Virus record (IMG/VR): IMGVR_UViG_3300028045_000024
Span: 1-50,563 of that record
Length of the DNA: 50,563 nt
Origin: a virus
Direction: 5' to 3' (one strand)
The notes under the pieces were generated by a model. The model ran no database searches. It was not told the DNA's origin and worked only from the letters and a program-made list of their open reading frames with translations. Of this stretch, positions 6,394 through 14,452 are shown in pieces. Positions within the stretch are counted from its first letter, which is position 1. The number at the start of each line of letters is the position of its first letter. The position numbers were made by a program, and so were the translations under genes.

Positions 6394-7897
6394 GGATTAT
6401 CCCGAGCTGCCTGTACAGTGCGTTCCGCTTCCGAACACCTCCGTTGAGCGGTCCCCAAGGGTCTCGGATGTCAATGACCAGGGTGCTCTGCTTGCCGGGG
6501 TGCGGTCTCATGATTCTCCCACAACGCTGTTCCAGCCTGGACATGCTAGACGTTGGAGTTGCCAGCACCACAGTGTCTAGCCGTGGGATATCCAACCCCT
6601 CATCTGCCAGCTGGGTAGCAAAGACAACCCGGATAGATCCGTCTCGAGCCTGGCTCATGATCTCCTCGCGCTTCTTCCCAGGCACCGTTCCAACCATGCA
6701 ACCCGGACGTATCCCCCGCAGGGCCACAAGATCCGACAGGTCCTCGCAATGCCCTACTCTGTCCGACAGAACCAGAACTGACCGGCCGTCATTGTGTAGA
6801 GAACTAATCAGGTCAACCAACATGTTGTTCCTGTCCTCATCCAACGTGATGTCCGTCACCGCCTGGGTGTACTCATCGCCGCGGCGGGCACTCGTCCATG
6901 TGGTGTGCATCGTTCGCACCCTGGGCACAGATATAAGACCGCGTCCTTCCAGCTCCCCGTGCGATATCCGCCAAATGATGTCCCCAAACGTCCATGTCAT
7001 AAACTTCGTTAACCCGTCTGCTCTAGACGGAGTCGCCGTAAGACCGTATCTCTTTCGACAAGCCAAGGCCGACATGACCTCGACGAACGTCTCCGCTGGA
7101 GCATGATGGGCCTCGTCCAGTATGACCATACCGAACCCCTGCGACCACTCGTACAACTCCATGAACGTCCTGTTCTTCAGGGTCTGCACCGTGGCAATCA
7201 CCACGTCCCCGTCGATATTTTTTCCCAAGCCCCTTAGCCCCACACTAACTCCGGGTAACCACCCCACGACCCGCTCTCTCCACTGTGAAGCAAGGTCTCC
7301 AGTATGAACCAGAACCAGCGTTTTAACCTTCGCCTTTGCGATAAGGCCCACACCAATAGCAGTCTTGCCAGCACCGCAGGGGGCACACAACACTCCGTTA
7401 CCCTTGGCGATAGCTGTATCAACCGCCTCTAGCTGGTAATCGCGCAGCGTTATGCCCTGCGCCAGTTCTGCTATGATCGGAGTTCCGTCGTACAGGACCT
7501 CCTTCTCCGAGACCCGGAACTCCTCACTCCGCGCAAACCTGGGCAATATCAGTCCGTTCGTCCAGGGGTGGTCGTACGGCAGACGACCGGAGGGGTATAT
7601 CCACCTTGGCGGCATAGCGACCTTCCTGCCAGACTTGCGCATCTTCTGCGCCTGGGTCCACTTAGGGTTGGTCAATCTAAACTCGGGCAGGAGATCCTCC
7701 CCCTCCCCGGGCCTGAAATACAGCCCTCCACCGTGTACGCACCTAACCGATGGCTTCTTTGAATCTATCTCATTCTTTGTGGCGCTACGTCGAACCCAGT
7801 CTGGCACCTCTTTTGACTTCATCACTTCATACCTTCCTGCGAAAGAGTTCCACACCTCAACCCAATACCTACGCTTATCACCCCACCGAACGTGCAT
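6386..7897 (-). CDS. SF2 DNA helicase (DEAH), 503 aa
   Basis: ATP-dependent helicase or translocase. Walker A CGAGKT is at residues 174-179, Walker B DEAH at 261-264, motif III LTATP near 286, then QLADEGLDIPRLD and motif VI QRCGRIMRP near the end. The first 140 residues form an unassigned N-terminal domain. GGAGGAG sits 4 nt before ATG 7897. The gene overlaps the primase-helicase by 20 nt. It probably works in phage replication or recombination-dependent restart with the RusA resolvase of the same operon. Confidence 0.93.
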   Translation of the reverse strand: MHVRWGDKRRYWVEVWNSFAGRYEVMKSKEVPDWVRRSATKNEIDSKKPSVRCVHGGGLYFRPGEGEDLLPEFRLTNPKWTQAQKMRKSGRKVAMPPRWIYPSGRLPYDHPWTNGLILPRFARSEEFRVSEKEVLYDGTPIIAELAQGITLRDYQLEAVDTAIAKGNGVLCAPCGAGKTAIGVGLIAKAKVKTLVLVHTGDLASQWRERVVGWLPGVSVGLRGLGKNIDGDVVIATVQTLKNRTFMELYEWSQGFGMVILDEAHHAPAETFVEVMSALACRKRYGLTATPSRADGLTKFMTWTFGDIIWRISHGELEGRGLISVPRVRTMHTTWTSARRGDEYTQAVTDITLDEDRNNMLVDLISSLHNDGRSVLVLSDRVGHCEDLSDLVALRGIRPGCMVGTVPGKKREEIMSQARDGSIRVVFATQLADEGLDIPRLDTVVLATPTSSMSRLEQRCGRIMRPHPGKQSTLVIDIRDPWGPLNGGVRKRNALYRQLGIIHE

Positions 7898-9983
7898 CGG
7901 ACTCCTCCTCGATCTTCATGTAGACCATCTCCCGCACGCCAACGCTGGTGGTCACCCGCTTCTTCACAAACCTCAACTGGGTCAAAATATCAACGACCCT
8001 CTTTGTTCTACGGGTGTTCATGTCGCGCGAAGTCAGTCCCAACACCAGATACATCTCGCATACACGGACATACTTAGGGGTGACGGTGGCGATGTGCTGT
8101 TCAATCAACTGCCTCCAGGTATCCTCCACCTGATATCTCACCTGCATCTCACGCAAAAGCTCCTCCTCCACCGGGGTCATCCACCATTGGCACGAGATTT
8201 CTGGGTGTCTATTTCGAAACGCGACAAGCGCCTCCGCCCACATCTGAGACCTTATGTCGTTCAGATAGTCCCTGTCCACCGTGGTGACATTTACAGGCCA
8301 AAACCTGCGCGCGCCGCTGGGATCAGAAAGAAAGGACGACTCATTAGTTGATGCAGCAAACACCACATGTCTCGCAACCTCTTCAGCCCTGGACTTGTAT
8401 GGCGCTCTGAAATTATCATGCGTGGCTGTTAAGAATGCCTTGATTTGAGAGTTGGCCCGACCTCGAAACGCATCAAGCTCGGCGATCTCATATATCCAAG
8501 CCCGAGCGATTTGAAGGAACGAGTCCTTTGTGAAGTCCATGGGGGTGTCCGAGAAGTACTCTCCCCCCAGAATCCGCAATCCGCTGCTCTTCCCCACACC
8601 CTGTGGCCCAAATAGCACGAGCGTGGCATCCGCCTGACACCCCGGCTTAAACGCCCGGGCAATAGCCTGGATCGCCCAGCGGGCACTTATCGAGCGGTTG
8701 ATCGGGGTGTCTGCACATCCAAAGCCCCTCAAGAGCCACTCCTCCAGCCTGACTGTTCCATCCCACTCCTCGTTCTCGATCCTCTCCTGGAGCGGGTTTC
8801 GCTTGTTTCTCGTAGAGTGCAGGTTGATTGTCTCTCTGACCACAGCCGACGAGAACACAGTGCCGTACACCCTGGTCAGCCAAATGGACAGAGACGTGTC
8901 GTCCTCGTCCTTCCACGGCCGGTCGCCCTCCTCTGGAGTAGTAAGCCATACGCAGTTGTCGAAACTATTCAGCCATACCTTTCCCTTCCATCTAGTATCG
9001 TGCTTCAGTATGTAGCTCAGATTGCTGGCGGTAGGGGTAGGGCATCCGGTAGACTCTCCACGCCTCATCTTCATAGCAAGGTACGGCAAGACCACGTCTT
9101 CTGGAACGCCCTCCTCCTCTCCCGGGCGTACAAGACCAGGAAAGGGCAGGAACTTTTTGTGTGGAGTCTTATCATGCCCATGGTTTTGGGACGTACAAAC
9201 CAGCCATACGCCGAACTTTGCTCGACGAAGAAACGCGCTACCTATCGTGCTATCTGCCATATCTGGGCATGAGCACTTAACCTTGTCCCCAAGTGATGCG
9301 CTGTTGCCCCAGTCCAGGACATGCAGCTCTCCGTCGTAGGTCATCACCTTGGTGTCCTCTGGCGCCTTCTCCATGGTGATTAGATCGTTATGGTCAACAG
9401 GCTCGCTACTCTTGAGTATCATGTCCACATCCAACGCCCGGGCGTCGTCTTCGTAGAACACAACATACTCGTACATGTCCTCGTGCTGCGAGCATGGGGC
9501 AAACCACATGCGTGCGGGATCTTTGCATGATGGGTCTGGAGCCAGCCCGTTAGCCTCGGCAAACTCCATGGCCCAGCGAATTAGCAGCCCAAACTCCGAT
9601 CGACTCACAGACCGGCTGAGTGGCAGAACGAGCCGCGTGCGTGGGTCTGATGGGGTGTGAGACCATGTGGTGTGTATCGCACACCTCCAGTCACCAAACA
9701 CGCTCTCTATATCAGTGACGCTGCACCCAGAATCAAAATCCAGCGACAGTGCGTACACTTGAGCCACCGATTCATTACTGCGCGTTGAACCCTCGTCCAG
9801 CTGGTAGAAGCCCAGGAGTGGTAAGCTCTTCTTGGCCGGGTACGAACGACCCTTCTCTCTCGCTATTCGAAGCCACTCTCCCGCAACAAAGTAGTCGCAA
9901 AACTTGTCCCACGCGATTGAGTCTACTCTTGCTGGCTTCTTTCGGTTCAGTCCTGTGAAAATGCTACACCTGATTTTCTCCAT
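7878..9983 (-). CDS. Replication protein: primase-polymerase-like domain fused to VapE-type helicase, 701 aa
   Basis: The N-terminal part (about 75-130) has YALSLDFDSG and HTTWSHTP with RTRLVLPLSR, resembling archaeo-eukaryotic primase domains. A CSCP/Cys/His-containing segment near 240-280 may be a zinc ribbon. The C-terminal part has a P-loop FGPQGVGKSS (about 458-467), EIAELDAF and VVFAASTNESSFLSDPSGARRFWPV, characteristic of the virulence-associated E family. It would prime and unwind DNA at the origin. ATG 9983 directly follows the RusA stop with GGAGGAG upstream. No DNA polymerase gene is present, so host polymerase is presumably recruited. Confidence 0.9.
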   Translation of the reverse strand: MEKIRCSIFTGLNRKKPARVDSIAWDKFCDYFVAGEWLRIAREKGRSYPAKKSLPLLGFYQLDEGSTRSNESVAQVYALSLDFDSGCSVTDIESVFGDWRCAIHTTWSHTPSDPRTRLVLPLSRSVSRSEFGLLIRWAMEFAEANGLAPDPSCKDPARMWFAPCSQHEDMYEYVVFYEDDARALDVDMILKSSEPVDHNDLITMEKAPEDTKVMTYDGELHVLDWGNSASLGDKVKCSCPDMADSTIGSAFLRRAKFGVWLVCTSQNHGHDKTPHKKFLPFPGLVRPGEEEGVPEDVVLPYLAMKMRRGESTGCPTPTASNLSYILKHDTRWKGKVWLNSFDNCVWLTTPEEGDRPWKDEDDTSLSIWLTRVYGTVFSSAVVRETINLHSTRNKRNPLQERIENEEWDGTVRLEEWLLRGFGCADTPINRSISARWAIQAIARAFKPGCQADATLVLFGPQGVGKSSGLRILGGEYFSDTPMDFTKDSFLQIARAWIYEIAELDAFRGRANSQIKAFLTATHDNFRAPYKSRAEEVARHVVFAASTNESSFLSDPSGARRFWPVNVTTVDRDYLNDIRSQMWAEALVAFRNRHPEISCQWWMTPVEEELLREMQVRYQVEDTWRQLIEQHIATVTPKYVRVCEMYLVLGLTSRDMNTRRTKRVVDILTQLRFVKKRVTTSVGVREMVYMKIEEESDARSVG

Positions 9984-10394
9984 TTACTCCTCCAAAGTAA
10001 TCATTACCGCAGGTCCCTCATCTCGAGCTGCGTAAAGTTTTTGAGCACTGACGCGCCAAACAGTTTTGTCGTCCCTGATAACCCCAGACATGACTAGCGC
10101 GTCGAGCGCACACTTTACCACATTATCAATGTCGGGCTTGACATCACAAGGGATCCTTTCGTCCGGGTCTTTTTTTCTGAGGAGACGCTTTGGTCTTGAG
10201 AATATTGCCGTGATAGTGACAGAGCAAAGCGCGTCGATTGGCGCCTTCATCCATGCATTGCGAAGGATGAGCGCCGCCCCTCTCTCCCACTCGGCAGTCC
10301 CCTTGGGGGTGTACGCCCGCCCAGTTGCCCGGACAAACTTTGGCCTTCCTTTCCCCACGGGCTGGCCTGGAATGACTGCATCAAGTAGACTCAT
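9984..10394 (-). CDS. rusA: RusA-like Holliday junction resolvase, 136 aa
   Basis: Contains VIPGQPVGKGRPKFV near the start, CDVKPDIDNVVKCALDALVMSGVIRDD (shown here only as the family pattern PDxDN...LDAL..GVI.DD) and a beta-rich end. The Asp residues in that pattern are the RusA metal ligands. It cuts four-way junctions made by recombination or replication. ATG 10394 has GGGGAG 5 nt upstream and overlaps the regulator stop by 14 nt; ATG 10397 is also possible. Confidence 0.92.
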   Translation of the reverse strand: MSLLDAVIPGQPVGKGRPKFVRATGRAYTPKGTAEWERGAALILRNAWMKAPIDALCSVTITAIFSRPKRLLRKKDPDERIPCDVKPDIDNVVKCALDALVMSGVIRDDKTVWRVSAQKLYAARDEGPAVMITLEE

Positions 10395-10611
10395 CATTAC
10401 TCCCCAGGGCATCCAGTACCCCAACCACTGTCTCATCAGACCAACCAAAGACCCGGCGTAATTCTGCGAAATTATGCAGATTTGGGGTACGCATACCGGT
10501 CTCCCAACAGCTCACTGTTGCGCGGTTTGTACTTAGCCTATCCGCCAGCCCAGTCTGGGTCATCCTTTCGGCCCGCTTTCTGGACAGAAGAATCAGTTCT
10601 GAAAGTTCCAT
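10381..10611 (-). CDS. Cro/CI-type helix-turn-helix regulator, 76 aa
   Basis: HTH_3/XRE fold: LILLSRKRAERMTQTGLADR, then LSTNRATVSCWETGMRTPN, with the SxxxVSxWE-type recognition helix. ATG 10611 is preceded by GAGG 5 nt upstream; a longer in-frame reading through the promoters is rejected. It is the first gene of the leftward operon and lies next to the overlapping divergent promoters at 10640-10690, its most likely target. It would balance replication and recombination gene expression. No integrase or second repressor is seen, so lysogeny control is not supported. Confidence 0.88.
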   Translation of the reverse strand: MELSELILLSRKRAERMTQTGLADRLSTNRATVSCWETGMRTPNLHNFAELRRVFGWSDETVVGVLDALGSNDEST

Positions 10612-10639
10612 ATCGTCCTCACTTGTTAGGTCTGCACAA

Positions 10640-10668
10640 ACTATACCCCACATAAAAACATTTGACAA
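10640..10668 (-). promoter_or_regulatory. Leftward sigma70 promoter for the replication operon
   Basis: Read on the minus strand: -35 TTGTCA (10668-10663), 17-nt spacer, -10 TATAGT (10645-10640), 29 nt before the regulator ATG. Its -35 shares five bases with the -35 of the rightward promoter, so only one polymerase can bind at a time. Confidence 0.7.
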
Positions 10669-10690
10669 TAAAAAACACAAATGATAGGTT
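10662..10690 (+). promoter_or_regulatory. Rightward sigma70 promoter for the recombination operon
   Basis: -35 TTGACA (10662-10667), 17-nt spacer, -10 TAGGTT (10685-10690), followed by AGGAG and ATG 10714. It overlaps the leftward -35 box. Confidence 0.7.
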
Positions 10691-10713
10691 AACCTCACAG
10701 CATAGGAGTTGTT

Positions 10714-11643
10714 ATGGATACGAAACAGAGAGAGCTTAGGAAGACTTTGTGTACAGGCACGAAGGTAGGACCCATACTCGGGGTGGGTAAATTTCGCACT
10801 GGCTATGATGTATACGCGCAGTGCAAGGGTCTGGTGGACGACAGGCCTGCATCGGACGCTATGATTCGGGGCATCGCCCTGGAGCGGGGGATCCTCGACT
10901 TGTATGAGGAACGTAAGGGAGTGAAGCTGGGCAGGGGCCTGGGGACCATTATTCATCCCACAGAGAACTGGATGGGCGCAAGTCCTGATGGATACTACAT
11001 TGACGAAGACGGCGCCATAGTTATAGTTGACGCCAAGACATCCCGCGTTCGAGATGCTTGGGGTCATCCTGGTAGTGATGACGTTCCCGTGGATTACGCG
11101 CTTCAGCTCCAGTGGTATGCTTTAATTCTGGCGGCGCACTTCGACCGGCCGGTTGTCGGACTGGATGTCATTACCTACTTCCCGATGCAGGATGAGATCA
11201 TCATCTACTCTATTGCGCCAGACGAGGTCATTCAGCAGGATATTGTTGAGCGATGTAGAAAGTGGTGGTGGAGATATATCGTTTCTAACGTGGCCCCTCC
11301 TTTGGACCACAGCAATTCCGCGGCGGAAGTTGTCAATAAAACGTCCCATACCCGGGGTGAGTTGATACAGATAGATGAGTCCGATGCGGTTTTCATCAAA
11401 GACCTCAAGGAAGTGAAGGCCAAGATCAAAGAGCTGGAGACCGAGAAGAAGGGTCTCGAGACTCAGATCAAATCTATAATTGGCGATGCAACCGGGATCG
11501 TGGGTGGGGGCGCCAGGGCCACATGGAAGGAGCAGCGAGGGCGATCTTCGTGGGACACAAAGCAGTTAGAGGTTGATCACCCAGAACTAGTAGAAAAGTA
11601 CAAAAAACATGGTAAGACCTACCGGGTCCTACGAATTAAGTAG
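10714..11643 (+). CDS. YqaJ-type viral recombinase/exonuclease, 309 aa
   Basis: PD-(D/E)XK nuclease. ALERGILDLYEER gives an early Glu, ENWMGASPDGYY the metal-binding Asp, IVIVDAKTS the D-x-K motif, and ALQLQWYALIL the following QxxxY-type helix. It degrades one strand of double-stranded ends to make 3' overhangs for annealing. The C-terminal part (from DLKEVKAKIKELE) is a coiled coil followed by a basic tail, longer than a minimal lambda-type exonuclease. AGGAG precedes ATG 10714. It pairs with the ERF protein 11 nt downstream. Confidence 0.9.
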   Translation: MDTKQRELRKTLCTGTKVGPILGVGKFRTGYDVYAQCKGLVDDRPASDAMIRGIALERGILDLYEERKGVKLGRGLGTIIHPTENWMGASPDGYYIDEDGAIVIVDAKTSRVRDAWGHPGSDDVPVDYALQLQWYALILAAHFDRPVVGLDVITYFPMQDEIIIYSIAPDEVIQQDIVERCRKWWWRYIVSNVAPPLDHSNSAAEVVNKTSHTRGELIQIDESDAVFIKDLKEVKAKIKELETEKKGLETQIKSIIGDATGIVGGGARATWKEQRGRSSWDTKQLEVDHPELVEKYKKHGKTYRVLRIK

Positions 11644-11654
11644 AGGAGAGAGAG

Positions 11655-12365
11655 ATGAAAAACTTAGCAACGGCAATATGTCAGGTAATGGCTGCGGCCA
11701 GCCACGTTCAGAAAACAGGGAACAACTCATTTCACGGGTATGCCTATGCCAGTGATGCCGACCTGTTGCGGGTCATACAGCCCGCGATGGCAAGTGCCGG
11801 ACTAGCAATGGTTCCGTCGCAGATAGCACAGACAGACACAAAACTAGACAAGGGCAAGGTGCAGACGGATGTCCATGTCCAGTACCTGCTGGTCCACACG
11901 AGCGGAGAAACCCTTGAGATCCAGGCAATTGGCCGAGGCATCGACAAGGAGGACAAGGGGCAGTACAAGGCGATGACAGGGGCGCTAAAGTACGCGCTGC
12001 GCCAGACCTTTCTGGTCCCCACTGGGGATGACCCAGAGGTTCACAGCGCTGTTCACCATGCTCCCGCAATCACTCAAGAGAGAAAGAAGGGCGCACCAGC
12101 AAAGAAGAGCGCGCCCCGCGCGCCCAAGCAGAACACAGGCCCGGATTGCCCAAAATGTGGTGGGCCGATGCACGACTTCGCGGATAAGCGCAGGGCTGGA
12201 AGCAAGGGACCCGCTTACAAGTGCAAATCTGGGCACTACAATAGCGCTACGCGCACCACCGAGGGGTGTGCTGGAGTTATTTGGGATCCAGAGGGGCGGA
12301 AGAATCCTGTCCCCCAAGAGGCTCTGACCGAGGAACCTTGGCCCGATGAGGAGGTGCCCTTCTAG
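11655..12365 (+). CDS. ERF single-strand annealing protein with zinc ribbon and SSB-like tip, 236 aa
   Basis: The N-terminal 125 residues match ERF proteins: MAAASHVQKTGNNSFHGYAYAS, then KYALRQTFLVPTGDDPE (family patterns; shown in part). It anneals complementary strands made by the YqaJ nuclease. After a basic linker, CPKCG and later CKSGH / GC form a four-Cys zinc ribbon (about 170-210). The protein ends WPDEEVPF, an acidic tip ending Pro-Phe like the tail of bacterial SSB. That tip may recruit host SSB-binding proteins. GAGGAGAGAGAG precedes ATG 11655. Confidence 0.9.
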   Translation: MKNLATAICQVMAAASHVQKTGNNSFHGYAYASDADLLRVIQPAMASAGLAMVPSQIAQTDTKLDKGKVQTDVHVQYLLVHTSGETLEIQAIGRGIDKEDKGQYKAMTGALKYALRQTFLVPTGDDPEVHSAVHHAPAITQERKKGAPAKKSAPRAPKQNTGPDCPKCGGPMHDFADKRRAGSKGPAYKCKSGHYNSATRTTEGCAGVIWDPEGRKNPVPQEALTEEPWPDEEVPF

Positions 12366-12377
12366 GGCTGCGCCGCT

Positions 12378-12403
12378 GCGCCCCCTGGGGCGCTTCTTTT
12401 TTT
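12378..12403 (+). terminator. Rho-independent terminator after the recombination genes
   Basis: GCGCCCC (12378-12384) pairs with GGGGCGC (12387-12393), followed by a T-rich run to about 12403. It ends the rightward 10714-12365 operon before the convergent holin-like gene. Confidence 0.82.
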
Positions 12404-12434
12404 ACTATTAGCGCCAGCCTTCTTCCGCGCTTTT

Positions 12435-12848
12435 TCATGGAGCTGGCTCAACAGGAGATGGGGTGCCTGTTACCTCCATTAAATCCAGTGTCCTAACTCC
12501 AAAAATTGAGGCGACTACAACGATAATCAGTATGAGCGTCTGCGGTGTCAGGAGGCTTTGGAGCCACTTCTGCTTAGTAAGCTGGGCCTCCGCCTCGGAA
12601 CGCTCGCGTCCCTCCCTGTACTTGCGGGCCTCCTCTGCCCGTTTTTCCTCCGACTCAGCGCGGGCCTTGAGGATATCTTTTAGCTCGAGCTGACTGGTCG
12701 ATAAAGAGACAAACCTCTCGGCCTGTCGCTCGTCTTGATGCGCCAACGTCAGACCAAGCTTGGATGTTTCGACCTTTAAGGAACTCACATCTCCCTCCAG
12801 GGAGGCAATTCTCTTTCCGTGTATTGTCACTGTCTCCTCAATGGCCAT
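12435..12848 (-). CDS. Holin-like coiled-coil membrane protein, 137 aa
   Basis: ATG 12848 has GGAG 6 nt upstream. Residues 1-105 form a long coiled coil (KRIASLEGDVSSLK and an Arg/Glu-rich EEKRAEEARKYREGRER). One transmembrane segment follows near the end (TLILIIVVVASIFGV), then a short Pro-rich tail. This layout fits XhlA-type holins or spanin-like lysis factors. It lies next to the endolysin on the opposite strand, which supports a lysis role, but the exact class is not certain. Confidence 0.65.
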   Translation of the reverse strand: MAIEETVTIHGKRIASLEGDVSSLKVETSKLGLTLAHQDERQAERFVSLSTSQLELKDILKARAESEEKRAEEARKYREGRERSEAEAQLTKQKWLQSLLTPQTLILIIVVVASIFGVRTLDLMEVTGTPSPVEPAP

Positions 12849-12864
12849 GTGTGCTCCAGGGTCT

Positions 12865-12893
12865 TTTGCGTTAGAATACCGTGTTCGTACAAT
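12865..12893 (+). promoter_or_regulatory. Possible promoter of the endolysin gene
   Basis: TTTGCG (12865-12870), 17-nt spacer, TACAAT (12888-12893). Start of transcription would fall near 12900, giving a very short leader that still includes AGGAG (12901-12905). The -35 is weak. Confidence 0.4.
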
Positions 12894-12910
12894 AATTGAT
12901 AGGAGTGGAT

Positions 12911-13747
12911 GTGCCAAAAACAATTCGACGTGGAGATACAGGCGGCAGCGTTGTGTCTATGCAAAGCCTTCTTGTGGAGCATGGCTATGAAACCGCAATA
13001 GACGGCGTGTTCGGGCCAGGAACAGAGGCAAAACTCAAGGAGTTTCAGGCCGACGAGAGCCTGGTTGCTGACGGGATATGCGGAGACAAGACGTGGATTC
13101 ACCTGGAAGACCTCGCTGACGTGCTGCACCTGCCTATAGACTGGATGAGCGTTGTCAAACTGCTGCCCCAGATGGCGCCGCAGAAATACCAGTTATCAAA
13201 GGCCCAGTGCCCCAGCAATCCCCCAGGCGTGTCTTTGCAGCGCATCGGATCTGACACTACAAACTGCGTGCTGTTTACATCATGGGTCATCTCAAAGGCG
13301 TTCGAAGGGGTATCCTTTTCTGGAGACCAGTGGTCACAGTGGATGGTCTCAGCTCCACCACCGTGGAACTGCGGGACAGGACACCCATCCACACCAGGAT
13401 ACGGGCCTCGAGTATGCATGCAGTGGGGAGTCGCCACAACAGCACCAGGACCCGGTGTTTGGCTCGTGCAGTACTTCACCACCACCGGAGGTCACAGTAT
13501 GCTCGTTGTGGACTACGACGAAGACACAGACAAAATACTGACCCTGGAAGCCAATTCGTACTATGAGCTAGATGGAGTGGGCTGGGCTGATATTGGAAAC
13601 ATCCGAGATGTGCCTAACCCTGGAGCTGACTGGCCATCCCGCGTGGAACAAACATGGTCCACCAGGATAGATTCGAAGGTCGCGGTTCATGTAGCCAGGC
13701 TTGAGATAGACCATGCATCCGTCAAGAAGTGGCTCAATCTCGCCTGA
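12911..13747 (+). CDS. Endolysin: peptidoglycan-binding domain plus cysteine peptidase-like domain, 278 aa
   Basis: GTG 12911 is set by AGGAG 5 nt upstream; an in-frame TTG at 12896 precedes the ribosome site and is rejected. Residues 5-70 are a PG_binding_1 domain (RRGDTGGSVVSMQSLL, DGVFGPGTEAKLKEFQ, DGICGDKTW). The C-terminal 170 residues look like an NlpC/P60- or CHAP-type peptidase, with Cys119 in TTNCVLFTSWV, His195 in GGHSMLVVDYDE and Asn215 in EANSYYE as the candidate triad. It has no signal peptide, so release would need a holin. It converges with the late operon and overlaps its last gene by 14 nt. Confidence 0.85.
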   Translation: MPKTIRRGDTGGSVVSMQSLLVEHGYETAIDGVFGPGTEAKLKEFQADESLVADGICGDKTWIHLEDLADVLHLPIDWMSVVKLLPQMAPQKYQLSKAQCPSNPPGVSLQRIGSDTTNCVLFTSWVISKAFEGVSFSGDQWSQWMVSAPPPWNCGTGHPSTPGYGPRVCMQWGVATTAPGPGVWLVQYFTTTGGHSMLVVDYDEDTDKILTLEANSYYELDGVGWADIGNIRDVPNPGADWPSRVEQTWSTRIDSKVAVHVARLEIDHASVKKWLNLA

Positions 13748-14051
13748 GCGCAGAGACTACAGCCTTGCTTCTCCGGCTCCCACGCTCCCGACTCCCCTTG
13801 CCACCATGAATGTCCTTGTCGGGATGACCAAGGTTGTCCTTCGCGTTCATTGCCACCAACTGCCCGCCGCCCTTATGCTGCCCTGTGTCGTGGACATGCT
13901 TATCAGTAGGTAGGTCTCCGTTCTCTTTCTCAAACGCACGCCGCGCCTTGTTGCGCTCCGAGCGCCGCGCAATCTGCTCCGGCTTTCTCTGGTACGCCTT
14001 TGCCCGCTCGCGTGCGGCCGGTGACATTGACTGGTAGTTATTCTTCGCCAT
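13734..14051 (-). CDS. Small very basic protein, 105 aa
   Basis: Last gene of the late operon. ATG 14051 chosen; a GTG at 14060 is also in frame. The N-terminus (SMSPAARERAKAYQRKPEQI, then ARRSERNKARRAFEKENG) resembles a family of short basic phage proteins with an RNKARR core and His/Gly-rich second half (KHVHDTGQHKGGGQLVAMNAKDN) that I recall from environmental podoviruses. That family's His/Asn pattern is HNH-like but no nuclease site is clear. Probably nucleic-acid binding. Confidence 0.7.
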   Translation of the reverse strand: MAKNNYQSMSPAARERAKAYQRKPEQIARRSERNKARRAFEKENGDLPTDKHVHDTGQHKGGGQLVAMNAKDNLGHPDKDIHGGKGSRERGSRRSKAVVSALRRD

Positions 14052-14439
14052 CGGCGTCACCCAATTTGCCCTCTGCCTTCAGCCTGTCATAGACCTTCTG
14101 AACCATGGGGCGCATAGTCCCACGGGCAATAGCCCCAATGATGACGCCATCCAGGGTTTCAAGGGCCATCGCGATAACAGGCGGCAAACCTCGCCATTCA
14201 AGGAATTCGTCAGCTTGCTCCGCTAACTCATCAATGACCTCCTCCATCTTCTGCTGGCCAGGCAATATGTCCCCTGCAACCTCCAAAATCAGGGATTCCG
14301 CAATAGGTTCGAGCTTCTCCCACTTAATGCCCAGGAATGGACCTCGGTTTTCACGACGTACTTCTCTGCGCTCTTTACGGAGTGCCTTCTTCTCGTCGGG
14401 GGTGAGTGTGTGTCTTTCTTCTTTGCTTAGTAAGGGCAT
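14038..14439 (-). CDS. Hypothetical late protein, 133 aa
   Basis: ATG 14439 is preceded by AGGAG; a longer GTG/ATG start upstream would overlap the fibre gene. The N-terminus is Lys/Arg/Glu-rich (DEKKALRKERREVRRENRG), then long amphipathic helices, including a hydrophobic stretch ETLDGVIIGAIARGT. It is not clearly membrane-spanning. It sits between the receptor-binding genes and the end of the operon. Function unknown. Confidence 0.65.
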   Translation of the reverse strand: MPLLSKEERHTLTPDEKKALRKERREVRRENRGPFLGIKWEKLEPIAESLILEVAGDILPGQQKMEEVIDELAEQADEFLEWRGLPPVIAMALETLDGVIIGAIARGTMRPMVQKVYDRLKAEGKLGDADGEE

Positions 14440-14452
14440 TGTATTCTCCTGG

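Noticed and set aside
6216-8351. Long plus-strand frames opposite the helicase and primase genes
   Set aside because: They are antisense shadows of clearly recognised minus-strand enzymes with motifs in the right order.
10612-11067. 228-aa reading of the HTH regulator
   Set aside because: It would run through both divergent promoters and the YqaJ start; the 76-aa form has a ribosome site and a complete HTH fold.
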